Source of the DNA: Rhodopseudomonas palustris
GTDB taxonomy: Bacteria; Pseudomonadota; Alphaproteobacteria; Rhizobiales; Xanthobacteraceae
Assembly: GCF_034479375.1 (NCBI RefSeq)
Contig: NZ_CP140155.1
Coordinates: 3,448,501 to 3,512,500 of the forward strand
Reading direction: 5' to 3'
DNA length: 64,000 bases
Below, piece after piece: positions 53,607 through 61,585 of this stretch. A program made the position numbers and the translations under genes. The notes beneath the pieces are model-generated. The model was given only the letters and a program-made list of their open reading frames with translations. It was not told the origin of the DNA and did not search any database. Position 1 is the first letter of the stretch. The number at the start of each line of letters is the position of its first letter.

Positions 53607-53698
53607 GTAGGGTGGCGCTGGGCGAAGCGAAGCCCACGCGCCACCAATCCGACGCCGCCGCGTGGGCACGGCGCTGCGCGCCTCTTGCCCACCCTACG
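53607..53698. repeat. Intergenic repeat, TAGGGTGG/CCACCCTA ends
   Basis: Begins TAGGGTGG and ends with the complement CCACCCTA, with inner complementary GGCGCGC-type stretches. It lies just after the racemase-like gene and resembles a common repeat in this bacterial family. Confidence 0.6.
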
Positions 53699-53714
53699 AC
53701 TACGACCTCCCGTT

Positions 53715-53817
53715 CGTCATTCCGGGGCGCTCACGAAGTGAGCGAACCCGGAATCTCGAGGTGCCCTGAACGCCGGGATTCCGGGTTCGCGAGCTGCGCT
53801 CGCGCCCCGGAATGACG
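53715..53817. repeat. Palindromic repeat, CGTCATTCCGGGGCGC family, copy 1
   Basis: Ends CGTCATTCCGGGGCGC and GCGCCCCGGAATGACG are complementary, as are GAACCCGGAAT and ATTCCGGGTTC within. A second copy is at 58324-58438. It lies between convergent genes and may end transcripts from both sides. Confidence 0.8.
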
Positions 53818-53828
53818 AATGCGAGTTG

Positions 53829-55097
53829 TTAGTTGGCGGCCGCCAGCACCGTCCCCTCGACCTCGCCGAAACCGACGCGGTAGCCGTCGGCCTGGCACCA
53901 GCCGCGCATGATCAGCGAATCGCCGTCTTCGAGGAAGCCGCGGCTCTCGCCGCCGGGGAGCGACACCGGCTCGGTGCCGTTCCAGCTCAGTTCGAGCAGG
54001 CTGCCGAGCTGATCCTTCTCCGGCCCGGAGACGGTGCCGGATCCGAGCAGGTCGCCGATAGTCATCGCGCAGCCGCTGGAGGCGTGGTGCACCAGTTGCT
54101 GCACCGACGACCAGTACATGTACTTGAAGTTGGTGGCGCTGATCCGCGCCGGCGCGTTCATCGCCGGGGTTCGTAGCGCGACTTCCAGCGCCATGTCGTA
54201 ATTGTTGGCGCCCTGTTGCTGCAGATAGGGCAGCGGCGTCGGCTGCTGCGTCGGCCCGTGCACGCGAAACGGCTCCAGCGCCTCACGGGTCACGATCCAC
54301 GGGCTGATCGAGGTCGCGAACGCCTTGGCCTGGAACGGGCCGAGCGGCACGTACTCCCATTGCTGGATGTCGCGCGCGCTCCAGTCGTTCAGCAGCGTGA
54401 AGCCGAAGATCATCTCCTCCGCCTGCTGTTCGGTCAGCATCGTGCCCATCGCCGAAGGCTGGCCGACCACGACGCCGATCTCGAGCTCGAAATCCAGCCG
54501 CTTGCACGGGCCGAAGCTCGGCAATTCGGCCGACGGCGGCTTGAGCTGGCCGCGCGGGCGGTGGATCTTGGTGCCGCTGACCACCACGGTCGAGGCGCGA
54601 CCGTTGTAGCCGATCGGGATGTGCAACCAGTTCGGCAGCAGCGGATTGGTCTTGTCGCGGAACATGGTGCCGACATTGGTGGCGTGTTCCTTCGACGAAT
54701 AGAAATCGGTGAAACCCTCGACGCGCAGCGGCAGGTGCAGCTTCACGTCGCGCATCGGGATCAGCGCCTGCTCGCGTAGCGCGGCGTCGTCGCGCAGCTC
54801 GGCGCTGTCGTGGCGCAGCAGCGCGCTGATCCGCGCCCGCGTGGTGCGCCAGACCTGCGGGCCGAGCGCCATGAAGGCATTGATCGAGGATTGCGCGAAC
54901 ACGCCGTCCGGCAGCTCGAGCAGCTTCGCGCTCTGCAACGCGGCGAGATCGAGCACGTAGTCCCCGATCGCGACGCCGACGCACGGCGACGCGTTGTTCG
55001 CGGTGGAGAATACCCCATACGGCAGGTTCTGGATCGGGAAGTCGGAGTCAGCCTTCACATCGATGAAGGAGCGCAGGCGCGGATCGTTGGGATGCAT
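53829..55097 (-). CDS. fahA: Fumarylacetoacetase
   Basis: The 422-residue hydrolase splits fumarylacetoacetate to fumarate and acetoacetate, the last step of homogentisate catabolism. Motifs are DFYSSKEHATNVGTMFR (catalytic region), LDFELEIGVVVG (metal Glu residues) and LLNDWSARDIQQWEYVPLGP. I start at the ATG at 55097 (MHPNDPRLRSF); the longer frame upstream runs through an intergenic repeat. It is the last gene of the hmg cluster. Confidence 0.95.
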   Translation of the reverse strand: MHPNDPRLRSFIDVKADSDFPIQNLPYGVFSTANNASPCVGVAIGDYVLDLAALQSAKLLELPDGVFAQSSINAFMALGPQVWRTTRARISALLRHDSAELRDDAALREQALIPMRDVKLHLPLRVEGFTDFYSSKEHATNVGTMFRDKTNPLLPNWLHIPIGYNGRASTVVVSGTKIHRPRGQLKPPSAELPSFGPCKRLDFELEIGVVVGQPSAMGTMLTEQQAEEMIFGFTLLNDWSARDIQQWEYVPLGPFQAKAFATSISPWIVTREALEPFRVHGPTQQPTPLPYLQQQGANNYDMALEVALRTPAMNAPARISATNFKYMYWSSVQQLVHHASSGCAMTIGDLLGSGTVSGPEKDQLGSLLELSWNGTEPVSLPGGESRGFLEDGDSLIMRGWCQADGYRVGFGEVEGTVLAAAN

Positions 55098-55141
55098 GAT
55101 AGTCTCGACTTCGTTGGGTGGGGCGTCGTTCACAAGTATGC

Positions 55142-55229
55142 CGTCATGGCCGGGCTTGTCCCGGCCATCCACGATTTCTTTGCGGCAACGCAGCTTTCGT
55201 GGATGCCCGGGACAAGCCCGGGCATGACG
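55142..55229. repeat. Palindromic repeat, CGTCATGGCCGGGCTTGTCC family
   Basis: Inverted ends CGTCATGGCCGGGCTTGTCC and GACAAGCCCGGGCATGACG fold on each other, with CATCCACGA/CGTGGATG inside. The same core occurs at 6502-6533. It separates maiA from fahA. Confidence 0.75.
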
Positions 55230-55290
55230 GGTTGAGAGATTTGAGCTTGAAGTCTTTGGATTGCTCGGCTCCTCGCAATGACGGAACAAG

Positions 55291-55947
55291 CTATTCCGCA
55301 TCCGGCTGACGTCCCGGCTCCGCCGCCACGAAGGCGTCGAGTTTCATTGCCTCGGCTTCGATCTGGCGGATGCGTTCGAACGGGGCGAGGTCGGCGTCGA
55401 AGCGGCGGGCGTTGAACACCTGCGGCACGATGCACAGATCGGCGAGCGTCGGCTGCTCGCCAAAAGCAAAAGGCCCCGGCGTCTGCGAAAGCCGGACCTC
55501 GATCGCGGCGAAGCCCTGCTCTATCCATTGCTTCGACCAGCGCGCGCGCTCGATGTCGTCGACGCCGAGTTCGGTCAGCCGTTTCAGAATCCGCAGATTG
55601 CCGAGCGGATGGATATCGCAGGCGACCGCGTACGCCATCTCGCGGACGATCGCACGAGCCTTGGGATCTTTCGGCAGCAGCGGCGGCTCGGGATGGGTCT
55701 CGTCGAGATATTCGATGATCGCCAGCGATTGCGCCAGACTGAAATCGCCCTCACGCCAAAACGGTACCGAGCCGGCCGGATTGATCCAGCGGAAGGCTTC
55801 GAGATTCTGCTCGCCGTTGCGCAGATGCACATAGCGCTGCGCGAAGACGACGCCCTTCAGATTGAGCGCGATCCGCACCCGATACGCCGCGGAGGAACGG
55901 AAGTAGCCGTACAGCACCGCGGCGTCGTGATCGGCAACCCCGGTCAT
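55291..55947 (-). CDS. maiA: Maleylacetoacetate isomerase
   Basis: The 218-residue zeta-class glutathione transferase isomerises maleylacetoacetate to fumarylacetoacetate. The glutathione-site signature [16 protein letters not shown] begins at about residue 17, followed by NPAGSVPFW and [22 protein letters not shown]. The ATG at 55947 overlaps the hmgA stop as ATGA; a longer open frame upstream is not real. Confidence 0.94.
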   Translation of the reverse strand: MTGVADHDAAVLYGYFRSSAAYRVRIALNLKGVVFAQRYVHLRNGEQNLEAFRWINPAGSVPFWREGDFSLAQSLAIIEYLDETHPEPPLLPKDPKARAIVREMAYAVACDIHPLGNLRILKRLTELGVDDIERARWSKQWIEQGFAAIEVRLSQTPGPFAFGEQPTLADLCIVPQVFNARRFDADLAPFERIRQIEAEAMKLDAFVAAEPGRQPDAE

Positions 55948-57290
55948 GGCCGGCTCGGGTCGAAGCGCTTCTCCAGGCCGCGCCAGCAATCGGCGTAGTC
56001 GTCCTGCAGCGTGCCCGCGGTCGCGGCGTATTCGGTGACGCGCTGCGGATAGCGGGTCTCGAACATGAAGGCCATCGTGCCGGTGAGTTTCACCGGCTTC
56101 AGTTCGCCGTTCGAGGCGTGATCGAACGCCTCGCGATCCGGCCCGTGCGGCAGCATCATGTTGTGCAGTGACGCGCCACCGGGAACGAAGCCCTGCGGCT
56201 TGGCGTCGTAGACGCCGTAGATCAGCCCCATGAATTCCGACATGATGTTCATGTGATACCATGGCGGCCGGAAGGTGTTTTCCGCCACCATCCAGCGCTC
56301 CGGGAAGATCACGAAGTCGATATTGGCGGTGCCGGCGGTTTCGGACGGCGAGGTCAGCACGGTGAAGATCGACGGATCGGGATGATCGAAGCCGATCGCG
56401 CCGACCGGCGAGAAGGTGCGCAGATCGTATTTGTACGGCGCGTAGTTGCCGTGCCACGCCACCACGTCGATCGGCGAATGCGGCAGCGTCGTCTGCCACA
56501 GCGATCCGCCCCATTTGACGAACAATTCGGTCGGCGTGTCCTTGTCCTCATAGGCTGCCACCGGCGTCAGGAAGTCGCGCGAATTGGCCAGGCAATTGGC
56601 GCCGATCGGACCGCGCTCCGGCAGCGTGAAGGCGCCGCCGTAATTCTCGCACAGATAGCCGCGCGCCGGGCCGTCGACCAGTTCGACGCGGAACTTGACG
56701 CCGCGCGGGATCACCGCGATCTCGGCGGGCTCGATGGTGATGACGCCGAATTCGGTGACCAGCCGCAGTTGGCCCTGCTGCGGCACGAACATCAATTCGC
56801 CGTCGGCATTGTAGAAGTGCTGATCGACCATCGACTGGGTGATCAGATACATATGCGCGGCCATGCCGGCCTGGGTGTTGACGTCGCCGGCCGTGGTCAT
56901 GGTCCGCACGCCCTGCACGAAGGTGACGTCCTCCGCAGGCATCGGCGGCGCATCCCAGCGCAATTGCGCGATCGGCATGTCGTGCTCGAGGCAAGGCGCG
57001 GAACGCCACAGTCCCATGTTCGCTTTGGCGAAGCGGCCGGAGTGCTTCACCGAGGGCCGGATGCGATACAGCCACGAGCGCTCGTTGGCGCCGCGCGGCG
57101 CGGTGAAGGGCGAGCCTGATAATTGCTCGGCATAGAGCCCATAGGCCGCGCGCTGCGGCGAGTTGCGCCCCACCGGCAGCGCACCGGGCAGCGCCTCGGT
57201 CTCGAACGAATTGCCGAAGCCGGACATGTAGCCCGGGGTGATGCCCTGCGAGACCTGGCCGACGATCTGCGGCGCGGCGTTGATGTTCAT
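55944..57290 (-). CDS. hmgA: Homogentisate 1,2-dioxygenase
   Basis: The 448-residue non-haem iron dioxygenase opens the ring of homogentisate from tyrosine and phenylalanine. Typical stretches are [37 protein letters not shown] and the iron-ligand region [18 protein letters not shown] with MMLPHGPD. The ATG at 57290 has GGAGG six bases upstream; the TTG four codons earlier is part of that ribosome site. Confidence 0.96.
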   Translation of the reverse strand: MNINAAPQIVGQVSQGITPGYMSGFGNSFETEALPGALPVGRNSPQRAAYGLYAEQLSGSPFTAPRGANERSWLYRIRPSVKHSGRFAKANMGLWRSAPCLEHDMPIAQLRWDAPPMPAEDVTFVQGVRTMTTAGDVNTQAGMAAHMYLITQSMVDQHFYNADGELMFVPQQGQLRLVTEFGVITIEPAEIAVIPRGVKFRVELVDGPARGYLCENYGGAFTLPERGPIGANCLANSRDFLTPVAAYEDKDTPTELFVKWGGSLWQTTLPHSPIDVVAWHGNYAPYKYDLRTFSPVGAIGFDHPDPSIFTVLTSPSETAGTANIDFVIFPERWMVAENTFRPPWYHMNIMSEFMGLIYGVYDAKPQGFVPGGASLHNMMLPHGPDREAFDHASNGELKPVKLTGTMAFMFETRYPQRVTEYAATAGTLQDDYADCWRGLEKRFDPSRP

Positions 57291-57339
57291 GTCATCCTCC
57301 AATTCCGTTACGCATGATGTCGCCCCCCGGCCGGACGTA

Positions 57340-58290
57340 TCAGCCCTGCAGCGCGGCCCACATCTCCTGGTCGCGCTCGGCGGTCCAGATCACCGGATCG
57401 TCGATGCCCGAGGCCTCGTCGAATGCGCGCGAGACGTTGAACGGCAGGCAGTGCTCATAGATCGCGAAGCTCGAAAACTTCGGGTCCATCTTCTCGCGGG
57501 TCGCGTCCCAGGTGTCTTTCAGGCTGAGGCCGCGGGCGACCGAGATTTCGGCGGCGCCGTACAGCGTGCCGACGAAATCGCGCGTCATCGCGATCGCCTC
57601 GCGCGTCGTCTCCAGCCCCTTCAGCGCGTCGCCGCGGCCGGGCGCGATCGCCTTGGGGTTGAACTCGCGGATCTCGTTCAGCGTCATCGGCCATTCGCGC
57701 AGATAAGCGTCGCCGCAGTAGCAGGCCGAGTGATATTCGACGAGGTCGCCGGTGAACATCACTTCGGCGTCGGGCACCCAGGCGACGATGTCGCCCGAGG
57801 TGTGGCCGGCGCCGAGCTGCATCAGCCGCACCTCGCGCTTGCCGAGATAGATCGACATCTCGCCGTCGAAGGTCAGCGTCGGCCAGGTCAGGCCGGGAAT
57901 GCTCTCGGCGTCCTGGAACAGCCGCGGAAAGCGGCCGTATTCGGAATCCCAATCCTGCTGGCCGCGTTCCTCGATCAGGCGGAAGGTTTCCTGCGAGGCG
58001 ACGATGCCTTCGGCCCCATAGGCCGAGGCGCCGAGCACGCGCACCGCGTGATAATGCGACAGCACGACGTATTTGATCGGCTTGTCGGTGACAGCCTTGA
58101 CGCGCTCGATCACCTTGCCGGCCATCGCCGGCGTCGCCTGCGCGTCGAACACCAGGCAGCCGTCCTCGCCGACGATCACCGCCGAATTCGGATCGCCCTC
58201 TGCGGTGAAGGCGTAGAGATCGGGACCGATCTCGGAGAACGTCACCTTCTTCTCGGCGAGGTCGGTGGTGGAAGCGAAGCCCTTGGCCAT
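57340..58290 (-). CDS. Metallo-beta-lactamase-fold hydrolase with altered metal motif
   Basis: The 316-residue protein has the MBL fold, but the usual HxHxDH motif reads HYHAVR (H79, H81; Asp to V83, His to R84). Later metal positions remain as GAGHTSGD and FTGDLVEYH. It might bind one metal ion or none in one site. It lies 49 bases before hmgA on the same strand, so a link to homogentisate or aromatic catabolism is likely; the substrate is unknown. The ATG at 58290 has AAGGA seven bases upstream; the frame runs 13 codons further. Confidence 0.8.
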   Translation of the reverse strand: MAKGFASTTDLAEKKVTFSEIGPDLYAFTAEGDPNSAVIVGEDGCLVFDAQATPAMAGKVIERVKAVTDKPIKYVVLSHYHAVRVLGASAYGAEGIVASQETFRLIEERGQQDWDSEYGRFPRLFQDAESIPGLTWPTLTFDGEMSIYLGKREVRLMQLGAGHTSGDIVAWVPDAEVMFTGDLVEYHSACYCGDAYLREWPMTLNEIREFNPKAIAPGRGDALKGLETTREAIAMTRDFVGTLYGAAEISVARGLSLKDTWDATREKMDPKFSSFAIYEHCLPFNVSRAFDEASGIDDPVIWTAERDQEMWAALQG

Positions 58291-58323
58291 GTGGTGGTCC
58301 TTGTTAGTTATCGAATTGGAGCC

Positions 58324-58438
58324 CGTCATTCCGGGGCGCTCGCGCAGCGAGCGAACCCGGAATCCCGAGCTGTTCTGCGTCTGTCTTGTTCACAACGTCG
58401 AGATTCCGGGTTCGCGCTTCGCGCGCCCCGGAATGACG
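58324..58438. repeat. Palindromic repeat, CGTCATTCCGGGGCGC family, copy 2
   Basis: Same ends and inner arms as the copy at 53715-53817, with a different central stretch. It lies between the DUF2783-like and MBL-fold genes. Confidence 0.8.
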
Positions 58439-58489
58439 GACTTGAGGGCAACGACGCTGTCACCGCGGCGTTTCCGTCGAACACCATCC

Positions 58490-58699
58490 CTACCCTCCAT
58501 CCACCACACTCCGCTTCGCGAGCGTCACCGCCTCGCGCAACAAATCCAGATTGCCGATGTGATTGGCGAGGATCAGCACCAGCGCCGCGTCGAGCGCCGC
58601 GCTCTGCTCGTCGCCGAGCCCGCGATGCGCCTCGACGATCAGCCGATAGGCGGCGTCCGGATCGGCGAAGTTGCTCTGGGTCGAGAGGGCGACGGTCAT
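58490..58699 (-). CDS. DUF2783-like small protein
   Basis: The 69-residue soluble helical protein (FADPDAAYRLIVEAHRGLGDEQSAALDAALVLILANHIGNLDLLREAV) looks like the DUF2783 family, which often sits beside a flavin monooxygenase in these bacteria (from memory). It is downstream of the monooxygenase gene and upstream of the MBL-fold gene. I take the ATG at 58699, since the longer frame runs through an intergenic repeat. The function is unknown. Confidence 0.7.
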   Translation of the reverse strand: MTVALSTQSNFADPDAAYRLIVEAHRGLGDEQSAALDAALVLILANHIGNLDLLREAVTLAKRSVVDGG

Positions 58700-58763
58700 T
58701 GAGAGGCCCTCCCCTTCAAGCGATCGTTGCTGCGCACGGCCTTCGCCCCGACCGCGGCGAGCT

Positions 58764-58903
58764 CCCTCGCCCCGCTCTTGCGGGGAGAGGGTTGGGGTGA
58801 GGGGCAACGCGGGCACGAAGTCTCGGCCTCGTCGAGACGCCCCCTCACCCGACCGGCTTCGCTGCGCTTCGCCGGTCGACCTCTCCCCGCTCGCGGGGAG
58901 AGG
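58764..58903. repeat. Composite intergenic repeat (CTCTCCCCGC-type)
   Basis: Third copy of the family at 29058-29245 and 52061-52226: a CCCCGCTCTTGCGGGGAGAGGG hairpin end, central CCCCCTCACCC and a closing CTCTCCCCGCTCGCGGGGAG hairpin. It lies between the monooxygenase and DUF2783-like genes. Confidence 0.75.
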
Positions 58904-58969
58904 TTCGGCCCTGCGCATCGCGGAGTTTGTTCGAAACTCGTGATCACGAGAGACTTCATCGCCACGCCC

Positions 58970-60598
58970 TTATCGTCCACTCGCCCGCGCCAGCGCGGCG
59001 TCGAGCGCTTCTCGTGTTGGGTGCCTGAACCGGGCGGCGACGTAGCCGTCGGGGCGGAGCAGATAGGCCGAGCCCGGGGTGGCGTCGTAGCGTTTCGCGA
59101 ATACGCCCTCGTCGTCCCGCAACGGCGCGTCCGTGCCGATGCGGACGCCGCGCACACCCTGCGGCACCGGCGCCGCCGCGCCATTGGCGCTCTCCAGCAG
59201 CACGAAGCCGCAGGCCGCGGCCTTGAACGCCTCGGTGAGATAGATCGGCTCGCCATCCGCCGTCAGCGGCGCGTCGAGCATCGCGGCGCCGGGCTTCGGG
59301 CCCGCGGCCCAGGCATCGGCATCCGGCGTCGACAACGGCGACTGGTACACCGACGGCGTCGACAGCCGACCGGCATTGACCATGCGCTTGGCGAAGTCGA
59401 CCTCCTTGGCGAGAGCGAGCGCGGCATCGCGCAGCCGGCGCTCCTGCGTCGAATGCGGCGCGATGAAATCGGTCGAGCGGGTCGAATGCCGGATGTTGTC
59501 GTCGGCGGCCTGGCCGCGTTCGATTTCATAAGAGTCGAGCAGGCTCGCGGGCGCCTCGCCGCGCAACACCATGGCGAGCTTCCAGGCGAGATTCTCGCCG
59601 TCTTCCAGCCCGGAGTTCGCGCCGCGCGCGCCGAAGGGCGAGACCTGATGGGCGGAATCACCGGCGAAGATCACCCGCTCGTGCAGGAAGCGCTGCATCC
59701 GGCGGCACTGGAACTTGTAGACCGAGATCCACTCGAACGAGAAATCGCCATGGCCGAGCATCCGCTCGATCCGCGGCCGGACGTTCTCGGGCAAGCGCTC
59801 GACCGCCGCGTCGGCCTCGGCGCCGATCTGCAGATCGATCCGCCAGACATCGTCGGGCTGGCGATGCAGCAGCGCCGACTGGCCGGCATGGAACGGCGGA
59901 TCGAACCAGAACCATCGCTCGGTCGGAAATTCCGCCGTCATCTTGACGTCGGCGATCAGGAACTGATCCTCGAACACTTCGCCGGCGAATTCGGCGCCGA
60001 CCAGACCGCGCAGCGCCGAGCGGGCGCCGTCGCAGGCGACGACATAGTCGGCGGCGAGCCGATAGGCGCCGTCTGGCGTCTCGATCGTCAGCACCGCATG
60101 GTCGTTGTGCTGCGCCAGCGCAATCACCTTGTTGCGCCAGCGCAGATCGATCTGCGGCAATTGCTGGACGCGTTCGACCAGAAACGCTTCGGCGTAGTAT
60201 TGCTGCAGGTTGATGAAGGCCGGCATCTTGTGGCCGGTCTCGGGCAGCAGATCGAAGCGGTACACCATCTCGTCGCGGCGGAAGATCTTGCCGACCTGCC
60301 AGACCACGCCCTTGTCGAGCATCTGGGAGCCGACGCCGAGCCGGTCCCAGACTTCGAGCGCGCGCTTGGAAAAGCAGATCGCGCGCGAGCCCTCGCCGAT
60401 CCGGTCGGCGTCGTCGAGCAGCACGACGCTCTGCCCGCGCTGCGCCAGATCGATCGCCAGCGACAGCCCGACCGGGCCGGCGCCGACCACCACCACCGGA
60501 TGGCGGGCCGGATCGCGCCCACCATCCAGAGCTGCGCGGTCCTGATCGGGGTGACGGCGGTAGCCGAACTGGAAATGCGCCGGAGCCTGAAGGGGCAT
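58970..60598 (-). CDS. FAD-dependent aromatic monooxygenase (MhpA/PheA-like)
   Basis: The 542-residue class A flavin hydroxylase has the dinucleotide motif GAGPVG (39-44), the DG-type stretch VVACDGARSALRGLVG and the second FAD motif VIFAGDSAHQVSPFGARGANSGLEDG. A C-terminal thioredoxin-like domain is typical of the larger members. It resembles 3-(3-hydroxyphenyl)propionate hydroxylases. Its place ahead of the homogentisate genes suggests ring hydroxylation feeding this route. The ATG at 60598 is favoured, with GAGG just upstream; the ATG at 60637 has no ribosome site. Confidence 0.85.
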   Translation of the reverse strand: MPLQAPAHFQFGYRRHPDQDRAALDGGRDPARHPVVVVGAGPVGLSLAIDLAQRGQSVVLLDDADRIGEGSRAICFSKRALEVWDRLGVGSQMLDKGVVWQVGKIFRRDEMVYRFDLLPETGHKMPAFINLQQYYAEAFLVERVQQLPQIDLRWRNKVIALAQHNDHAVLTIETPDGAYRLAADYVVACDGARSALRGLVGAEFAGEVFEDQFLIADVKMTAEFPTERWFWFDPPFHAGQSALLHRQPDDVWRIDLQIGAEADAAVERLPENVRPRIERMLGHGDFSFEWISVYKFQCRRMQRFLHERVIFAGDSAHQVSPFGARGANSGLEDGENLAWKLAMVLRGEAPASLLDSYEIERGQAADDNIRHSTRSTDFIAPHSTQERRLRDAALALAKEVDFAKRMVNAGRLSTPSVYQSPLSTPDADAWAAGPKPGAAMLDAPLTADGEPIYLTEAFKAAACGFVLLESANGAAAPVPQGVRGVRIGTDAPLRDDEGVFAKRYDATPGSAYLLRPDGYVAARFRHPTREALDAALARASGR

Positions 60599-60678
60599 CG
60601 GCCTCAGCCTTTTCGGCCCGGAAGACCGGGGAGACATGGGCGGCCCGGCAAAGCGCTGGTCAAGGCGTCCTCCTGCAT

Positions 60679-60700
60679 GATAGTTTCATTTGCAACCATC
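60679..60700. promoter_or_regulatory. Palindrome GATAGTT-N8-AACCATC, candidate MarR operator
   Basis: The arms GATnGTT and AACnATC are inverted across eight bases. It lies between the divergent monooxygenase operon and the marR gene, 45 bases before the marR start, an apt place for control of both. Confidence 0.55.
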
Positions 60701-60744
60701 TAAGCCGGCCTCGCGACGCCGCGCAACCCGAGCCGGAGATTTTT

Positions 60745-61242
60745 TTGAGCAAGCTCGATCTGTTTTCGTTCGTGCCGTTTCAGCTCAACCGGCTTGCCGC
60801 CGAGGTCAGCGCGGCGCTGGCCTGCGAATATCAGCAGCGCTACGGGCTCGATATTCCGGGCTGGCGGATTCTCGCCACGCTGGGCTTCCGCGACGACGCC
60901 TGCACGGCGCAGTTCATTTCGCAGTGCACCAGGACGCACAAATCGACCATCAGCCGCGCGGTGACGGCGCTGCTGGAGCGCGAACTGATCGAGCGCGTCG
61001 AGAACGAGGACGACCGCCGCGAATTCCGGCTGCAACTGACGCACAAGGGCCGCGCGCTGTATCGCGAGCTGGTGCCGCGGCTGAAGCGGCGAGAACAGGA
61101 GATCCTGTCGTGCCTGTCGGCGCGCGAGCGCGCCGATCTGGCGGCGGCGCTCGGCAAGATCGAGCGGCACCTGGATCTGATCCAGGCGAGCCACGATCAG
61201 GACCAGCCGGCGGCGACCAAGCCGCGGCTGTCGGCCGGCTGA
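60745..61242 (+). CDS. MarR-family regulator of the homogentisate cluster (TTG start)
   Basis: The 165-residue winged-helix protein starts at a TTG with GGAG six bases upstream (LDLFSFVPFQLNRLAAEVSAALACEYQQRYG). The recognition helix region is CTRTHKSTISRAVTALLER and the wing is NEDDRREFRLQLTHKG. It is divergent from the flavin monooxygenase gene and is the likely local regulator of the aromatic operon. Confidence 0.88.
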   Translation: MSKLDLFSFVPFQLNRLAAEVSAALACEYQQRYGLDIPGWRILATLGFRDDACTAQFISQCTRTHKSTISRAVTALLERELIERVENEDDRREFRLQLTHKGRALYRELVPRLKRREQEILSCLSARERADLAAALGKIERHLDLIQASHDQDQPAATKPRLSAG

Positions 61243-61269
61243 CGATCGGTCGGCTCGGGCCGACGGCGG

Positions 61270-61311
61270 CAGTCCTGAGCAGACTGTCCTGAGCAGACAG
61301 CCTTGAGAGTC
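61270..61311. repeat. 14-base tandem repeat, left part (three units)
   Basis: Units CAGTCCTGAGCAGA, CTGTCCTGAGCAGA and CAGCCTTGAGAGTC follow one another. The same unit reappears at 61472-61514 in the same orientation, on the other side of the palindromic repeat at 61351-61434. Confidence 0.75.
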
Positions 61312-61350
61312 TGACTCAAAATGAGAGCAACAAGATCAGGCGCTTGAGTT

Positions 61351-61434
61351 CGTCTTTGCGAGGAGCGAAGCGACGAAGCAATCCAGACTCCTGTGCTTGG
61401 CGCACTGGATTGCTTCGCTTCGCTCGCAATGACG
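61351..61434. repeat. REP-like palindromic repeat, near copy of 6343-6423
   Basis: CGTCTTTGCGAGGAGCGAAG at one end and GCTTCGCTCGCAATGACG at the other, with GAAGCAATCCA/TGGATTGCTTC arms. It sits inside the 14-base tandem repeat. Confidence 0.85.
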
Positions 61435-61471
61435 GGGATAGGGCGTTGATTTGGCGGCCTGCATTGTCGGT

Positions 61472-61514
61472 CAGACTCTGAGAAGACAGTCTTGAGAAGA
61501 CAGTCTTGAGCAAA
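61472..61514. repeat. 14-base tandem repeat, right part
   Basis: CAGACTCTGAGAAGA, CAGTCTTGAGAAGA and CAGTCTTGAGCAAA, trailing into CAGTGTTGG. Consensus with the left part is CAGTCTTGAGCAGA. Confidence 0.75.
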
Positions 61515-61529
61515 CAGTGTTGGAACGCG

Positions 61530-61557
61530 AAAGGCCCCGGCTTGCGCCGGAGCCTTT
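61530..61557 (-). terminator. Terminator of the outer-membrane protein gene
   Basis: AAAGGCCCCGGC, TTGC, GCCGGAGCCTTT forms a 12-base stem with one mismatch 28 bases after the stop, ending in TTT on the minus strand. Confidence 0.75.
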
Positions 61558-61585
61558 GTCGGTCGGGGTGACCCGAACGCAGCGC

